Below are positions 26,838 to 36,171 of a stretch of 64,000 nt of DNA, piece by piece. Position 1 is the stretch's first letter; each line of letters opens with the position of its first letter. Position numbers and translations under genes: made by a program. The stretch comes from Saprospiraceae bacterium (GTDB lineage: Bacteria; Bacteroidota; Bacteroidia; Chitinophagales; Saprospiraceae). The stretch is taken from contig JAHDGU010000009.1 of the NCBI GenBank assembly GCA_020627535.1, positions 124,001 to 188,000 of the forward strand. The letters are read 5' to 3'. The notes beneath the pieces were generated by a model. The model made no database searches. It worked only from the letters and a program-made list of their open reading frames with translations, and had not been told where the DNA came from.

Positions 26838-28362
26838 GTGACTTGGCCTCTAAGATAGGTATCAGTTGATCGACGAATCGTCGGTCATTGGCTAGTCTTG
26901 GGATCTTGGATTGACTGCCGAGCTTGACCCGTCCTTTGAGCCAACTATCAAATGTGCCAGAGGGCAACGCATAGATCTCAAGACAGTCCAGAGCAAGACC
27001 GCCTGTACGCTTGGCATCGTAGTCTGAGTTGATCTTGCGCAACTGATGATCGAGGCGGCGGGCAAATCTATCAATGTCCTTCGGTGCTTGGGCAAACTCG
27101 ATATACCATTGATGTCTTCCTCTCTGTCCCCCATCAATATATTTTGGAGCTACGGTATAATTGGCAATTTGTACTTTCTGAGAAGGGCAGACTTTCCCCA
27201 GTGCCTCATCGACATTGTGTATCATGAGTTCCTCCCCAAAGGCATTGATGTACTGCTTGGTCCGCCCACTGACCTTGATACGATAGGGGAAGATCGAGCT
27301 GAATCTGATGACATCGCCGGGAATATATCTCCAGAGGCCAGCATTGGTAGAGATGACGATCACATAGTCGCGGTCTTTTTCGACCTCCCAGAGCGGGATG
27401 GCTTGCCGCTCGTCTTCTTCATAATATTCAAGAGGAATAAATTCAAAAAATATAGAACGGTCAAGGAGCAGAAGCAGTCCTAGATCTTGATGCAAAACAT
27501 CTTGAATCGCGAAGAGTCCCTCAGAGGCATTATAGCTCTCTAGAAAGACAAGATCGTCGCGAGGAATCAATTTTTCGAAGCTCGCGCGATAGGGTGCAAA
27601 TCCTACCCCGCCATGAAAATATACTTTGAGATCTGGCCATATTTCGGTCAGATCTTTTTTGCCTGTTTTTTCAAGAATCTTTTGAAATAACACCAAGTTC
27701 CAGGTAGGAACACCTCCAAATAAGACGATATCTGGTGTGGAAATGGCAATCTCCGAGATGGCCTCGATTTTTTCCTCCCAGTCCGGCATGAGTGAGACTT
27801 TTGGTTTCGGCACGAAGAAAGGTCTTGCCACTCCTGGCATGTTGTCTATCATCAGTGCAGAAATATCACCGATGACAGCTTTTGGATAGTCTATTCTTTT
27901 TTCGAGGCTACCTCCGAGGACAAGATTCTTTTTGTGAAATACTTTGACATCAGGATGATGGTGATATAGTATTGTCATCGCGTCCCACGAACCTGCAATA
28001 TGGTTTTTTCTCAGATTTTCAGAAGTTACTGGGATATACTTACTCCGGGCATTGGAAGTGCCAGATGATTTACTGAAGTACTTGGTGCGTCCAGGCCAGA
28101 GGACGTTTTTCTCTCCTCGCATGGCTCTGTCTATCCATGGCCAGAGGGCTTCGTAGGATACAAGAGGGACGCTATCGCGAAACTCTGTGTAGCTCTTGAT
28201 TTTATCAAATTTATATCTCCTTCCATACTGGGTCCTGCTTGCTTTGCGGAGGAGAGAGTTGAAGACCTGTTTTTGATAGTGAATAGGTCTTGCCCGAAAA
28301 CGCATGATTTTTTCCATGCGATACTTCATGTAGGCCTTGACGATATGATCTACGAGCATCAT
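26818..28362 (-). CDS. GH3-like acyl-adenylate-forming protein
   Basis: 514 residues. The GH3 landmarks are the P-loop KSSGTSNARSKYIPVT (about 92-107), SYNASEGLFAIQD, the LWRYIPGDVIRF turn and the YINAFGEELMIHNVDEAL hinge. Plant GH3 enzymes adenylate an acid and join it to an amino acid; in Bacteroidota the substrate is unknown. It sits 3 bp downstream of batD, the usual place neither for Bat nor for threonine genes. Confidence 0.9.
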   Translation of the reverse strand: MMLVDHIVKAYMKYRMEKIMRFRARPIHYQKQVFNSLLRKASRTQYGRRYKFDKIKSYTEFRDSVPLVSYEALWPWIDRAMRGEKNVLWPGRTKYFSKSSGTSNARSKYIPVTSENLRKNHIAGSWDAMTILYHHHPDVKVFHKKNLVLGGSLEKRIDYPKAVIGDISALMIDNMPGVARPFFVPKPKVSLMPDWEEKIEAISEIAISTPDIVLFGGVPTWNLVLFQKILEKTGKKDLTEIWPDLKVYFHGGVGFAPYRASFEKLIPRDDLVFLESYNASEGLFAIQDVLHQDLGLLLLLDRSIFFEFIPLEYYEEDERQAIPLWEVEKDRDYVIVISTNAGLWRYIPGDVIRFSSIFPYRIKVSGRTKQYINAFGEELMIHNVDEALGKVCPSQKVQIANYTVAPKYIDGGQRGRHQWYIEFAQAPKDIDRFARRLDHQLRKINSDYDAKRTGGLALDCLEIYALPSGTFDSWLKGRVKLGSQSKIPRLANDRRFVDQLIPILEAKSHGEFPH

Positions 28363-28365
28363 CTG

Positions 28366-30063
28366 CTAGAGACTAGTGCCTTCGATGTCTAGGACTAGCG
28401 CTTTCAATTGTGCAAACAGTTCCGTGGGGTCCACGGCCTCATCCACAGGAGCAAATCGACTTTGTTGACTGAGAGAGATCAGCTGTGCTGCACGCTCGAG
28501 GATGCCAGCGTCTGCACCGATATCAGCCAAGCTGTGCTTGACAGTATGGATCGAGAAATCGGCGGCATTTATTTTTAGTTTTTGGCTTAGGTATGAGGTA
28601 AATGCATGTCCGGCCTTATCATAGTAATCTCTAACGCTGAGCGCGTTTTTTTGATCCTCGATCTCCTGAAAGTGAGAGGCGACTTTTTTCCAAGCCTTAC
28701 GTTTTCTTCTTTCTTCTGGATCAAGTGCATTCCAGGCTTTGTTTTTTCTTTGATTTTTGATGCTCAGGTAGATGGGAACTACAGAGCCTAGGAGAAGAAG
28801 AATATGACCCCAGCTTCCAAAGACTTTTTGATGTGACGAAAGAGAATTGATTTTCTCATGATTTATATCGAGATCAGCAATTTCGTCTTGAATCGTTGCA
28901 AGAGATTCGCTAAGCCCTGCTTCCCCAGCAGAGACTCTCACTTTGAGTGTGCATGATTTTTCTTTGACTTCCTTGGTCCTGGGATCAAAGTACTGAATGG
29001 ATACCCGGATATTACTCGTCGTTTGTTCTTTGGGAATGAGGGCATATGTACGCAGCTGAGCTCTTCTCGTCTGATTGAGCCGATAGGTCGTGGCGAGCTC
29101 TGTTATCTCAGGATCAAATACTTCAAATTTATCCATGGTCTCTATCGTCGGTTCGCCGAGAAGACTCAGAGAACCAGTACCATTCATTCCGATATTGAGC
29201 TTGATGGCATCTGAGATTTTGATGACATTATTATCGAGGCTGCACTCTAGATTGAAGTCGCCTGTAGCCATTTTGCGATCTACGGTATCAGGAAGAGGTA
29301 CGACAGTGATGCGCAGAGAGTCACTAGAGATGGTCTCTGATTTTGTCTGACGCCAGATGCTCGTTCGGCGACCAAGTGGGATTTCCAGTTTTGCGATGCT
29401 CGGCTCGATCAGATAAACACCAGGTTTTTGGGCGTCCAGGATCACTTGACGGAAGACCAGTGTGTTGTATTGTACTCCATCTATCACTTCGGTCCTCTGA
29501 TTGAATCTCTGTGGACATACTTCAGGACTCAGACCATCATATGTATCTTCTGACAAGACAGAGACTCCGCTTACAGACTTCTTGGCAAGGAGCTTATAGT
29601 TGACTTGAATCATCTCTCCTGCATAGTAATGTGTACTGTCTGTCTCTAGGACAAATTGATAATCTGCAGTTTTGCTACCATTGGGATTTGCTTTGAGGAC
29701 CTCTACAAATAGTTCTTTGGTCCTGTAAGTGGCGTTGCCTACTCGCACGGATGCTTGGTCTATAGTATATCTACCAGGAGTCGTAGCTATCAGCGTGTAG
29801 GTCCAGCTCCTCTCGGAGCTTCGTTGGCCATTGACGAGTCTATCAGTAGAGCTCCTGCTTGGGCCGCCCACCACTTTGAAGCCATCAAATCTTGGTGCCT
29901 TGAAGCTGCGTCCATCACCACCATTGACCAGAGTGAATTCTACTCTGAAAGTAGAGTTGGTGACGACTTCATTGGCTTCGGTGCTTGCATAAAATCTCGT
30001 TGTCTGCGCGGAAAGACCACCAAGCAGGCACACCAAGAAAATATGACAAAGCAGTCTTCTCAA
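28366..30063 (-). CDS. batD: BatD, aerotolerance-operon protein
   Basis: 565 residues with a signal peptide (CLLGGLSAQ). The periplasmic part (about 20-410) consists of several immunoglobulin-like beta domains, beginning RFYASTEANEVVTNSTFRVE and GFKVVGGPSRSSTDRLVNGQ, the BatD hallmark. One membrane helix at about 415-435 (GSWGHILLLLGSVVPIYLSI) is followed by a charged cytoplasmic tail with SLSQQSRFAPVD. Bat proteins form an inner-membrane complex linked to oxygen and stress tolerance in Bacteroides and Francisella; the molecular role is unknown. Four-base overlap with the short paralogue before it. Confidence 0.9.
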   Translation of the reverse strand: MRRLLCHIFLVCLLGGLSAQTTRFYASTEANEVVTNSTFRVEFTLVNGGDGRSFKAPRFDGFKVVGGPSRSSTDRLVNGQRSSERSWTYTLIATTPGRYTIDQASVRVGNATYRTKELFVEVLKANPNGSKTADYQFVLETDSTHYYAGEMIQVNYKLLAKKSVSGVSVLSEDTYDGLSPEVCPQRFNQRTEVIDGVQYNTLVFRQVILDAQKPGVYLIEPSIAKLEIPLGRRTSIWRQTKSETISSDSLRITVVPLPDTVDRKMATGDFNLECSLDNNVIKISDAIKLNIGMNGTGSLSLLGEPTIETMDKFEVFDPEITELATTYRLNQTRRAQLRTYALIPKEQTTSNIRVSIQYFDPRTKEVKEKSCTLKVRVSAGEAGLSESLATIQDEIADLDINHEKINSLSSHQKVFGSWGHILLLLGSVVPIYLSIKNQRKNKAWNALDPEERRKRKAWKKVASHFQEIEDQKNALSVRDYYDKAGHAFTSYLSQKLKINAADFSIHTVKHSLADIGADAGILERAAQLISLSQQSRFAPVDEAVDPTELFAQLKALVLDIEGTSL

Positions 30064-30539
30064 ATCTTGACGAATTTCTTTTTCTTTTTACCAGAAGATT
30101 GCTTTGGCTCATTGTCTGTTTCAGACCAGTGAAAGACTCTGATGTATTGATCTCCGGATTCTTTGGGCTCTGCAACGATACTCAGTGAAAATTCAGGAAT
30201 CGAGATGATATGATCTTTCAGATTTACACTGGCTCGTCCGATGCGATGAGACTCTGCATCGACGACCTTGAGGATATAGTTTAGTGACTGTTCTTGCTTG
30301 ACCACACCATTGATCATAGACATGCTGCTGCTATGATTGGGACCCGATATGAGGACAAGTCCCTCGACTTCTTGAGGAGCTGTGAAGTCCGCTTGCGCTC
30401 CCTTGATCGTATATTGGAGCTCGATGAGTTGTCCGAGCGCGACAGAGTCAGAGCTTAGATCTTGAAATATCTGTGTCTGTGCCATGCACATCAGCTGGCC
30501 TGTGGCCAGCACAAAGAGTAGTAGCTGTTTCATTACCAA
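30060..30539 (-). CDS. Single-domain BatD paralogue
   Basis: 159 residues with a signal peptide (ATGQLMCMAQ). It carries only the first BatD module: FQDLSSDSVALGQLIELQY, then LVLISGPNHSSSMSMINGVV, which parallels GFKVVGGPSRSSTDRLVNGQ in the full-length BatD. There is no membrane helix; it ends in a Lys-rich tail (SSGKKKKKFVKI). Overlaps batC by seven bases and batD by four. It may be a soluble periplasmic partner or a duplicate that lost the rest; the intact frame, overlaps and signal peptide argue for a working gene. Confidence 0.8.
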   Translation of the reverse strand: MVMKQLLLFVLATGQLMCMAQTQIFQDLSSDSVALGQLIELQYTIKGAQADFTAPQEVEGLVLISGPNHSSSMSMINGVVKQEQSLNYILKVVDAESHRIGRASVNLKDHIISIPEFSLSIVAEPKESGDQYIRVFHWSETDNEPKQSSGKKKKKFVKI

Positions 30540-31300
30540 TCTTTTTTGACGACTTTTTTATCTGATTTTCTATTCAATTTTTCATGCACTTTCTTTTCCT
30601 GCTCCTCTACTGATTTGAGAAGCTCTAGAGCTTTTTTTCTATTGACATCTTCTTCTTCCTCTTCTGATGGTTCTGCTGACTCTGTTTCTTGTTCTTCGCC
30701 AGATTGTTGATCTTGTTGTTGTTGCTCCTGCTGCTGCTGTTCCTCCTGCTCTTGTTGCTGCTGATCTGACTGCTTGTCCTGCTCTTGTTGTTGCTGCTCT
30801 TGCTCCTGCTGCTCTTGGTTTTCTTGTTGATCTTGCTCTTGTTGCTGTTGCTGCTGTTGTTGTTGGATCTTCATCTGCTTGAGCGCTTCCAGCAGAAGTT
30901 TCTTCGCCTCCGCATCATCACCATTGAGCTTGATAGACTCTACAAATGATTCTGCGCTTTCCTCAAATTCTTGATTTTGAAATTGGGCCAATCCCAGATT
31001 GAAGTAAGCCTCGGATTGATCAATGGGATTGGAAAGACCGGCTGCGGCATTCTTGTATTTTTCGACGGCTTCCTCGTAGCGCTCTTGCTTAAAGATGGCA
31101 TTGCCGAGATTGAATGATGCTCGAGGATCGTCTTTTTTCTCGAGAGATTTTCGGTAGGCCGTCTCTGCAGAGCTATAGTCTTCGTTGAGATAATCCTTGT
31201 CACCTTGTCTACGTAGACTGTGATCATTCTGTGCCTTGACCACGGAGACACAAGCTACCAGTATGGCACCGAGGATATAACGTATGGCGAATGATCTCAT
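30533..31300 (-). CDS. batC: BatC, TPR protein with Gln-rich segment
   Basis: 255 residues. Signal peptide (VACVSVVKAQ), then two to three TPR repeats (about 30-140: DYLNEDYSSAETAYRKSLEK, ASFNLGNAIFKQERYEEAVE, AYFNLGLAQFQNQEFEESAE). Residues about 145-215 are almost only Gln and Glu with Asp/Ser, followed by a charged coil ending KVVKKDW. The Gln codons mix CAG and CAA, and the run is typical of BatC. The protein is periplasmic and scaffolds the Bat complex. Overlaps the mini-batD by seven bases. Confidence 0.9.
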   Translation of the reverse strand: MRSFAIRYILGAILVACVSVVKAQNDHSLRRQGDKDYLNEDYSSAETAYRKSLEKKDDPRASFNLGNAIFKQERYEEAVEKYKNAAAGLSNPIDQSEAYFNLGLAQFQNQEFEESAESFVESIKLNGDDAEAKKLLLEALKQMKIQQQQQQQQQEQDQQENQEQQEQEQQQQEQDKQSDQQQQEQEEQQQQEQQQQDQQSGEEQETESAEPSEEEEEDVNRKKALELLKSVEEQEKKVHEKLNRKSDKKVVKKDW

Positions 31301-31303
31301 AGC

Positions 31304-32317
31304 TTATGACTTTAGTGGGCGATATATTTTGCCGAAAGGCAGCAAATAGGACAACATCAATAGTAGGATGCAAATTCCCAAAAAGTACTGATAGTAGCTT
31401 ACATACTCTGCAAAGCTGAGCTGCTCCGACTCAGTCTTTTCCATGTTTTCTATATCTGATTCGATGACATCGTAGACACGCTGTCCTTCTCCGATCAAAA
31501 ATGATTTTCCACCACCAGCATCAGCAAGCGCCACCACTGTCTCTTTGCTCAGTCGAGTCATCACGAGCTCCCCGGTTTCATCGCGCTTATACATATTCCG
31601 CCCCTGGAACACTTCTGGAATCCTCGCGCCTTGTTCTGTACCGACACCGACGACATAGACCTTATATCCTTCTGCCTTGGCGGTCCGAGCTGCCTCCAGA
31701 TCACCTTCTTCGTGATTTTCTCCATCTGTGATAAGGATGATGGATCCAGGACGCTTGTCGGTCTTGGGAAATGTATTGACACAGGTCTTGATGGCTTCTG
31801 CCAAATTTGTTCCTTGTGTAGCAGCGAGCTGTGGGTCTGCGGATGTCAAGAATAGCTTGAGTGCGGCGTAGTCTGTGGTCATCGGCACTTGCACATAAGC
31901 ATCATGTGCAAAGAGAACGAGCCCAATGCGCTCACCCTTGAGTCGGTCAATCATCCGATCGGCAAAGAGCTTGGTCCGCTCGAGTCTACTGGGCTTCACA
32001 TCATCTGCAAGCATGCTCGAACTGATATCGATGGCGATGATGACATCTGTGCTGCTCACCTTGACCTTCTCCTTTTTGCGGCCCCACTGCGGATTGACCA
32101 GTGCGATGATGCCGAGGAGGACTGCCACGCTAAGCAGGATGGTCTTCCACAGATCTGCTCTCGGCATCACGGAGTAGCTGATCCGATCCATAGAGTCTAG
32201 ATGCCCGATGCGCTCTGCTCTCCTTCTGCGCAGCCAACCACTGAGCCACCAGATTGCCCAGATGAGGACAATCAGCAAGCAAAGTGCGATATATTCTGGA
32301 TGTTCGCTCTTAAACAT
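31304..32317 (-). CDS. batB: BatB, von Willebrand A domain membrane protein
   Basis: 337 residues. Two N-terminal helices (ALCLLIVLIWAIWWLSGWL and TILLSVAVLLGIIALVNP), a periplasmic/cytosolic VWA domain with the metal-ion site IAIDISSSMLADD, the conserved Thr in PMTTDYAALKLFL and ILITDGENHEEGD, and a C-terminal helix (FLGICILLLMLSYLLPF). Paralogue of BatA directly upstream; no gap to it and 3 bp to batC. Confidence 0.92.
   Translation of the reverse strand: MFKSEHPEYIALCLLIVLIWAIWWLSGWLRRRRAERIGHLDSMDRISYSVMPRADLWKTILLSVAVLLGIIALVNPQWGRKKEKVKVSSTDVIIAIDISSSMLADDVKPSRLERTKLFADRMIDRLKGERIGLVLFAHDAYVQVPMTTDYAALKLFLTSADPQLAATQGTNLAEAIKTCVNTFPKTDKRPGSIILITDGENHEEGDLEAARTAKAEGYKVYVVGVGTEQGARIPEVFQGRNMYKRDETGELVMTRLSKETVVALADAGGGKSFLIGEGQRVYDVIESDIENMEKTESEQLSFAEYVSYYQYFLGICILLLMLSYLLPFGKIYRPLKS
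31327..31340 (+). repeat. Variant hairpin TTTTGCCGAAAGGC in batB
   Basis: Same stem as 5618-5631; antisense at the 3' end of batB (LPFGKIY). Confidence 0.6.
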
Positions 32318-33325
32318 CTAGGGAAATACTTTGAGGATGGTGTGTTGGAGAAGGAATATGAGTAACCATAGGCCGAGTCCGAGCATGACGAATTTGGGGT
32401 ATTCCTCAGAGTAGCGCTTGATGGTGGTGACTTCGATTTCGGTTTTCTCAAGTGCATCAATCTCTTCGTAGACCTCTTTCAGTCCTTGCTCATCAGTAGC
32501 GCGGTAGTACTTGCCACCGGTCATACGGCTGATCCGTCGGAGTAGTGCCTCATCGATCTCTACCTTGGCAAGACCATACACGAAGGATCCATCTGCACGA
32601 CGACTCACTGGTGACATTGCTCGACCTAGCGATCCGATACCGATGGTGTAGACCTTGATCTCAAACTCTTTGGCAATATTGGCTGCCTGTAGAGGCTTGA
32701 CATATCCAGCATTGTTGACACCGTCTGTCAGAAGTATGATAGTACGACTCTTGGCTTCACTGTCTTTGAGTCGATTGACCGCACTGGCAAGACCCATACC
32801 GATGGCGGTGCCATCTTCGAGTTGACCACAGTCAAGTCCGCTGAGAAACTGTCGGATCAGTCCGTGGTCCGTGGTGAGTGGACTCTGTGTATAGCTCTCA
32901 CCAGCAAAGACAGTAAGACCAAATCTGTCATACTTGCGATCCGCCACAAAGTCGCTCGCCACAGTCTTGGCGACAGAGATGCGATTGGGCTCAAAATCTC
33001 TGGAGAGCATACTCGAAGAAAGATCCATGACCATCATGATATCGATTCCCTCGGCTTTGATTTTTTCTTCTTTGAGGAGAGATCTGGGTCTTGCCATCGC
33101 GATGATGAGCATGCCTAGTGCGATGAGTTTGAGGTAGGGTAAGGCTTTTGCTACGATGCTCAGGAGGTCTAGGCTTCCGCCAAAAGGATCGAGACTGGGA
33201 AATCCCATGCGATTGGTCCTCTTGCGTGCGATGAACCATTGGTACAGCACCAGCAGCGGCAGTAGCAATAGTGCCGATAGCCAAAGCGGATTGACAAATT
33301 CGATATTTTGCCAGTAGTTGATCAC
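32318..33325 (-). CDS. batA: BatA, von Willebrand A domain membrane protein
   Basis: 335 residues with the same architecture as BatB: two N-terminal helices, a VWA domain with MVMDLSSSMLSRDF as metal site, SPLTTDHGLIRQFL and TIILLTDGVNNAGY, and one C-terminal helix (MLGLGLWLLIFLLQHTI). It overlaps the upstream gene by four bases. Contains one copy of the hairpin motif, read in the frame giving DPFGGS. Confidence 0.92.
   Translation of the reverse strand: MINYWQNIEFVNPLWLSALLLLPLLVLYQWFIARKRTNRMGFPSLDPFGGSLDLLSIVAKALPYLKLIALGMLIIAMARPRSLLKEEKIKAEGIDIMMVMDLSSSMLSRDFEPNRISVAKTVASDFVADRKYDRFGLTVFAGESYTQSPLTTDHGLIRQFLSGLDCGQLEDGTAIGMGLASAVNRLKDSEAKSRTIILLTDGVNNAGYVKPLQAANIAKEFEIKVYTIGIGSLGRAMSPVSRRADGSFVYGLAKVEIDEALLRRISRMTGGKYYRATDEQGLKEVYEEIDALEKTEIEVTTIKRYSEEYPKFVMLGLGLWLLIFLLQHTILKVFP
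33172..33185 (-). repeat. TTTTGGCGGAAGCC copy in batA
   Basis: GGAA-loop form, sense, in the frame encoding PFGGS. Confidence 0.8.
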
Positions 33326-34236
33326 TCCTCTTCTGTGCTTTTGGATGTTGCTTCCATCTCTCTGATGAAGGTTCTTGCCCCGTTGAGCAGTCTCAGATTG
33401 GACTCCATAGGCGGCTCAGCTTTGGCATATTTCACAAGGTCACTGAGCTCTAGGAGTTCTTTGAGCAAAGAGCTCTGAGAAGAGTTGAGGCGCAGTTTTT
33501 TGACGTAAGTCAAAATCTCTCTTGTCGTCGACTCAGGCGCCGGGATCTGATAACCATCCTCTAGGTACCGACGGGTGATCATAGAGAGCTGCGTCTGATG
33601 CTCTTTGTATCTGCCTGACTCCCAGAGCGCTGCTTGTTCTAGTTCATCCAGCGCTGCATATGCCTTGACGTGGGCTGGTATTGGCGGTGGCGCAGCCTCC
33701 ACTGGGTCAATAGGTTTCTTCCGACGTGTCCACCACATGATGAGCGGTATGAGCAGTACGATACCAAGGACCACGAGCATGGGTAGCAAAAAGTCTCTGA
33801 GGCTCAAGCCCTCTTTGAAGATATCCTTGATGTCAAGATCATCTAGTGAGGTGTCAGCAAAGCTTACGCCAAATGGTAAGGGATTGGAGAGAAGTGTATC
33901 AATCTGATTTCCCTTGGCAGCGATGGCCGTGATGGGATTCATGATGTACTGTCCAGTATCGTATATCGAGAAGGTTACTTCCTTGACCCACTGTCTATTG
34001 TCCTGTAGCTTCCACTCGGTCTCTTCGATTACTCGCCACATCGGAATGTCCTCAGCGATCTGCTCCAGGCCGACAAAGGCGATCTCGTCATAAGGCTTGG
34101 CTACCGTGAGCTTCAGCGTATTTTGCGTGCCAAGCTGCATATTGACACTATCGACTCTGACCTTGAATATCTGTGCGTCTAGATGACTGAGACTGCACCA
34201 AGCGAGCAAGAGATATGTGAAAGTCCGCCTGATCAT
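33322..34236 (-). CDS. Bat-operon protein with one membrane helix
   Basis: 304 residues. Signal peptide (LAWCSLSHLDAQ), a periplasmic beta domain (about 20-140), one helix at about 148-170 (LLPMLVVLGIVLLIPLIMWW), then a cytoplasmic helical part with VKAYAALDELEQAALWESG and ISTRRYLEDGYQIPAPESTT-like features. It occupies the place of the DUF4381/BatE-like protein between DUF58 and BatA in Bacteroidota Bat operons. Function unknown. Four-base overlaps on both sides. Confidence 0.75.
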   Translation of the reverse strand: MIRRTFTYLLLAWCSLSHLDAQIFKVRVDSVNMQLGTQNTLKLTVAKPYDEIAFVGLEQIAEDIPMWRVIEETEWKLQDNRQWVKEVTFSIYDTGQYIMNPITAIAAKGNQIDTLLSNPLPFGVSFADTSLDDLDIKDIFKEGLSLRDFLLPMLVVLGIVLLIPLIMWWTRRKKPIDPVEAAPPPIPAHVKAYAALDELEQAALWESGRYKEHQTQLSMITRRYLEDGYQIPAPESTTREILTYVKKLRLNSSQSSLLKELLELSDLVKYAKAEPPMESNLRLLNGARTFIREMEATSKSTEEE

Positions 34237-35111
34237 TTTGCTCTTTTTTTGAAGAGTTTGACAAGCTCTTGGATGTAAGCGTCTCCGACGGTGAGATCTA
34301 TCCGGTCTGCGCTACAGCGATTGAAGGCATCTTCAAAATAGCTATCCCGAGATGAGATCCAGTCTGCATATTTTTTGCGGAGTTTGCGGCTCCATGTGTT
34401 GACGAGTTTGTACTTGCCAGCTTCTACATCCCACAGCCTCATCAATCCTGCAGATGGCAGCTCCCGCTCACTCGGGTCAAGTATTCTCAGACCAATCACA
34501 TCGTGCCGTCTGCTCACGATACTGAGCGCATCGGCGTATTGCGTGTCAAGGAAGTCCGAGAGCACGAAGATGATCGCTCTCTTTCGGAGTACATTATTGA
34601 TGTATCGTAAGGTCTCGGCGATATCGGTTCCTTGACCTTGCGTCTCTCTTGCGACGAGCTCACGGATGATCTTGAGGATGTGTGTACGCCCTTTGCGCGG
34701 GACGATATAGTCTTCCACTTGATCTGTGAAGAAGACGGCACCAATCTTATCATTGTTTCTTTCGGCGCTGAAAGCCAGCACCGCAGAGATCTCTGTGATC
34801 ATGTCTGATCGTAGCTGAGATTGTAGCCCATAAAATGAGCTTGCACTCATATCCACAAGAAGGACGACCGTGAGCTCGCGCTCCTCTTCGAATACCTTGA
34901 CAAAGGGCTCATTCATCCGAGCTGTGACATTCCAGTCTATGTTTCTCACATCATCACCGTAGTGATAGTCTCTCACTTCGCTGAATGACATACCGCGTCC
35001 CTTGAAGGCGCTTTGATAGCTGCCAGAAAATAGATCCGAGCTGAGATGTCGTGTTTTGATCTCTATTCTTCGGACCTTCTTGATGAGTTCGGCCGTATTG
35101 AGTTCGCTCAT
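34233..35111 (-). CDS. DUF58 domain protein of the Bat operon
   Basis: 292 residues, cytoplasmic. DUF58 core: SFSEVRDYHYGDDVRNIDWN and the VWA-like VVLLVDMSASSFYG metal-site strand, ending with FILSDFLDTQYADALSIVS-type residues. It works with the MoxR ATPase next door, probably as its adaptor to the membrane VWA proteins. Ten bases after the moxR stop and overlapping the next gene by four. Confidence 0.9.
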   Translation of the reverse strand: MSELNTAELIKKVRRIEIKTRHLSSDLFSGSYQSAFKGRGMSFSEVRDYHYGDDVRNIDWNVTARMNEPFVKVFEEERELTVVLLVDMSASSFYGLQSQLRSDMITEISAVLAFSAERNNDKIGAVFFTDQVEDYIVPRKGRTHILKIIRELVARETQGQGTDIAETLRYINNVLRKRAIIFVLSDFLDTQYADALSIVSRRHDVIGLRILDPSERELPSAGLMRLWDVEAGKYKLVNTWSRKLRKKYADWISSRDSYFEDAFNRCSADRIDLTVGDAYIQELVKLFKKRAK

Positions 35112-35121
35112 ACTGATCTAG

Positions 35122-36117
35122 CTAGAGGATATCTACAGCATTGAGGATGCGACGGATGATGTCTTCTGTAGTGATGTTTTCTGCCTCGGCTTCGTAGCTC
35201 AGGCCGATACGATGGCGAAGGACATCATAGCAGACTTCTCGCACGTCTTCAGGGATGACAAATCCGCGTTGATTGATGAATGCCATGGCTTTGCTGGCGC
35301 GGGCAAGATTGATGCTTGCTCTTGGTGATGCACCATAGGACACGAGTGGTTTGAGCTCTGCTAGAGCTGGTTTGTCGGAGCCTCTGGTCGCAAAGACAAT
35401 GTCCAGGATGTACTGTTCTATCTTCTCATCCATATAGACCTCATTGACAGTCTCTCTGGCTCTGACGATGTCCTTGGGTGACACGATCGCTGGCACAGCT
35501 TGGTGTACTTGACCGCTGAGATTACGTCGCACGATCTCGCGCTCATCTTCCATATCTGGATACTCAATCTTCACTTTGAGCATGAATCGATCGACCTGTG
35601 CCTCAGGCAAAGGATAAGTGCCTTCTTGCTCGATAGGATTCTGTGTAGCGAGTACCAGGAATGGTTCATCCATCTTGAAGGTTTCGTTTCCGATAGTGAC
35701 CTGACGCTCTTGCATCGCTTCTAGAAGCGCACTCTGGACCTTGGCTGGTGCACGATTGATCTCATCGGCAAGAATGAAGTTGCTGAATATAGGTCCTTTG
35801 CGGATGCTGAAATCATTCTTACCGGGATTGTAAATCATGGTACCGATGATATCCGCAGGAAGCAAATCAGGTGTGAACTGGATGCGCTGAAAGTCCGCCT
35901 TGACTGATGATGCCAAGGTTTTAATGGCCAATGTCTTTGCGAGACCAGGTAGACCCTCGAGAAGGATGTGCCCGTTGGCAAGTAGGCCAAGCAGCAAGCG
36001 ATTCATCATCTTGTCCTGACCGACGATGATATTGCTCGTGGACTCTAGGATCTTCTCTACAAATTGGCTCTCTATGCGAATCTTTTGCGTGAGTGCTTCT
36101 ATGTCTACAGAATTCAT
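35122..36117 (-). CDS. MoxR-family AAA+ ATPase
   Basis: 331 residues from ATG 36115-36117 (MNSVDIEALTQKI); an upstream in-frame ATG at 36175-36177 would add 20 residues, but that region is the divergent promoter zone. Walker A is HILLEGLPGLAKTLAIK, Walker B FILADEINRAPAKVQSALLE, sensor 1 FLVLATQNPIEQEGTYPLPE, sensor 2 in GASPRASINLARASK. MoxR ATPases act as chaperones that insert metals or assemble complexes with VWA partners. First gene of the 13-gene operon. Confidence 0.93.
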   Translation of the reverse strand: MNSVDIEALTQKIRIESQFVEKILESTSNIIVGQDKMMNRLLLGLLANGHILLEGLPGLAKTLAIKTLASSVKADFQRIQFTPDLLPADIIGTMIYNPGKNDFSIRKGPIFSNFILADEINRAPAKVQSALLEAMQERQVTIGNETFKMDEPFLVLATQNPIEQEGTYPLPEAQVDRFMLKVKIEYPDMEDEREIVRRNLSGQVHQAVPAIVSPKDIVRARETVNEVYMDEKIEQYILDIVFATRGSDKPALAELKPLVSYGASPRASINLARASKAMAFINQRGFVIPEDVREVCYDVLRHRIGLSYEAEAENITTEDIIRRILNAVDIL

Positions 36118-36171
36118 ATACAGTACTTTTACACTTTCTATTTTCTGACGCACAAATTTCTCATTTCTCTG

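Noticed and set aside
30667-30882. Val/Ala-rich frame opposite batC
   Set aside because: It is the antisense reading of the Gln/Glu repeats.
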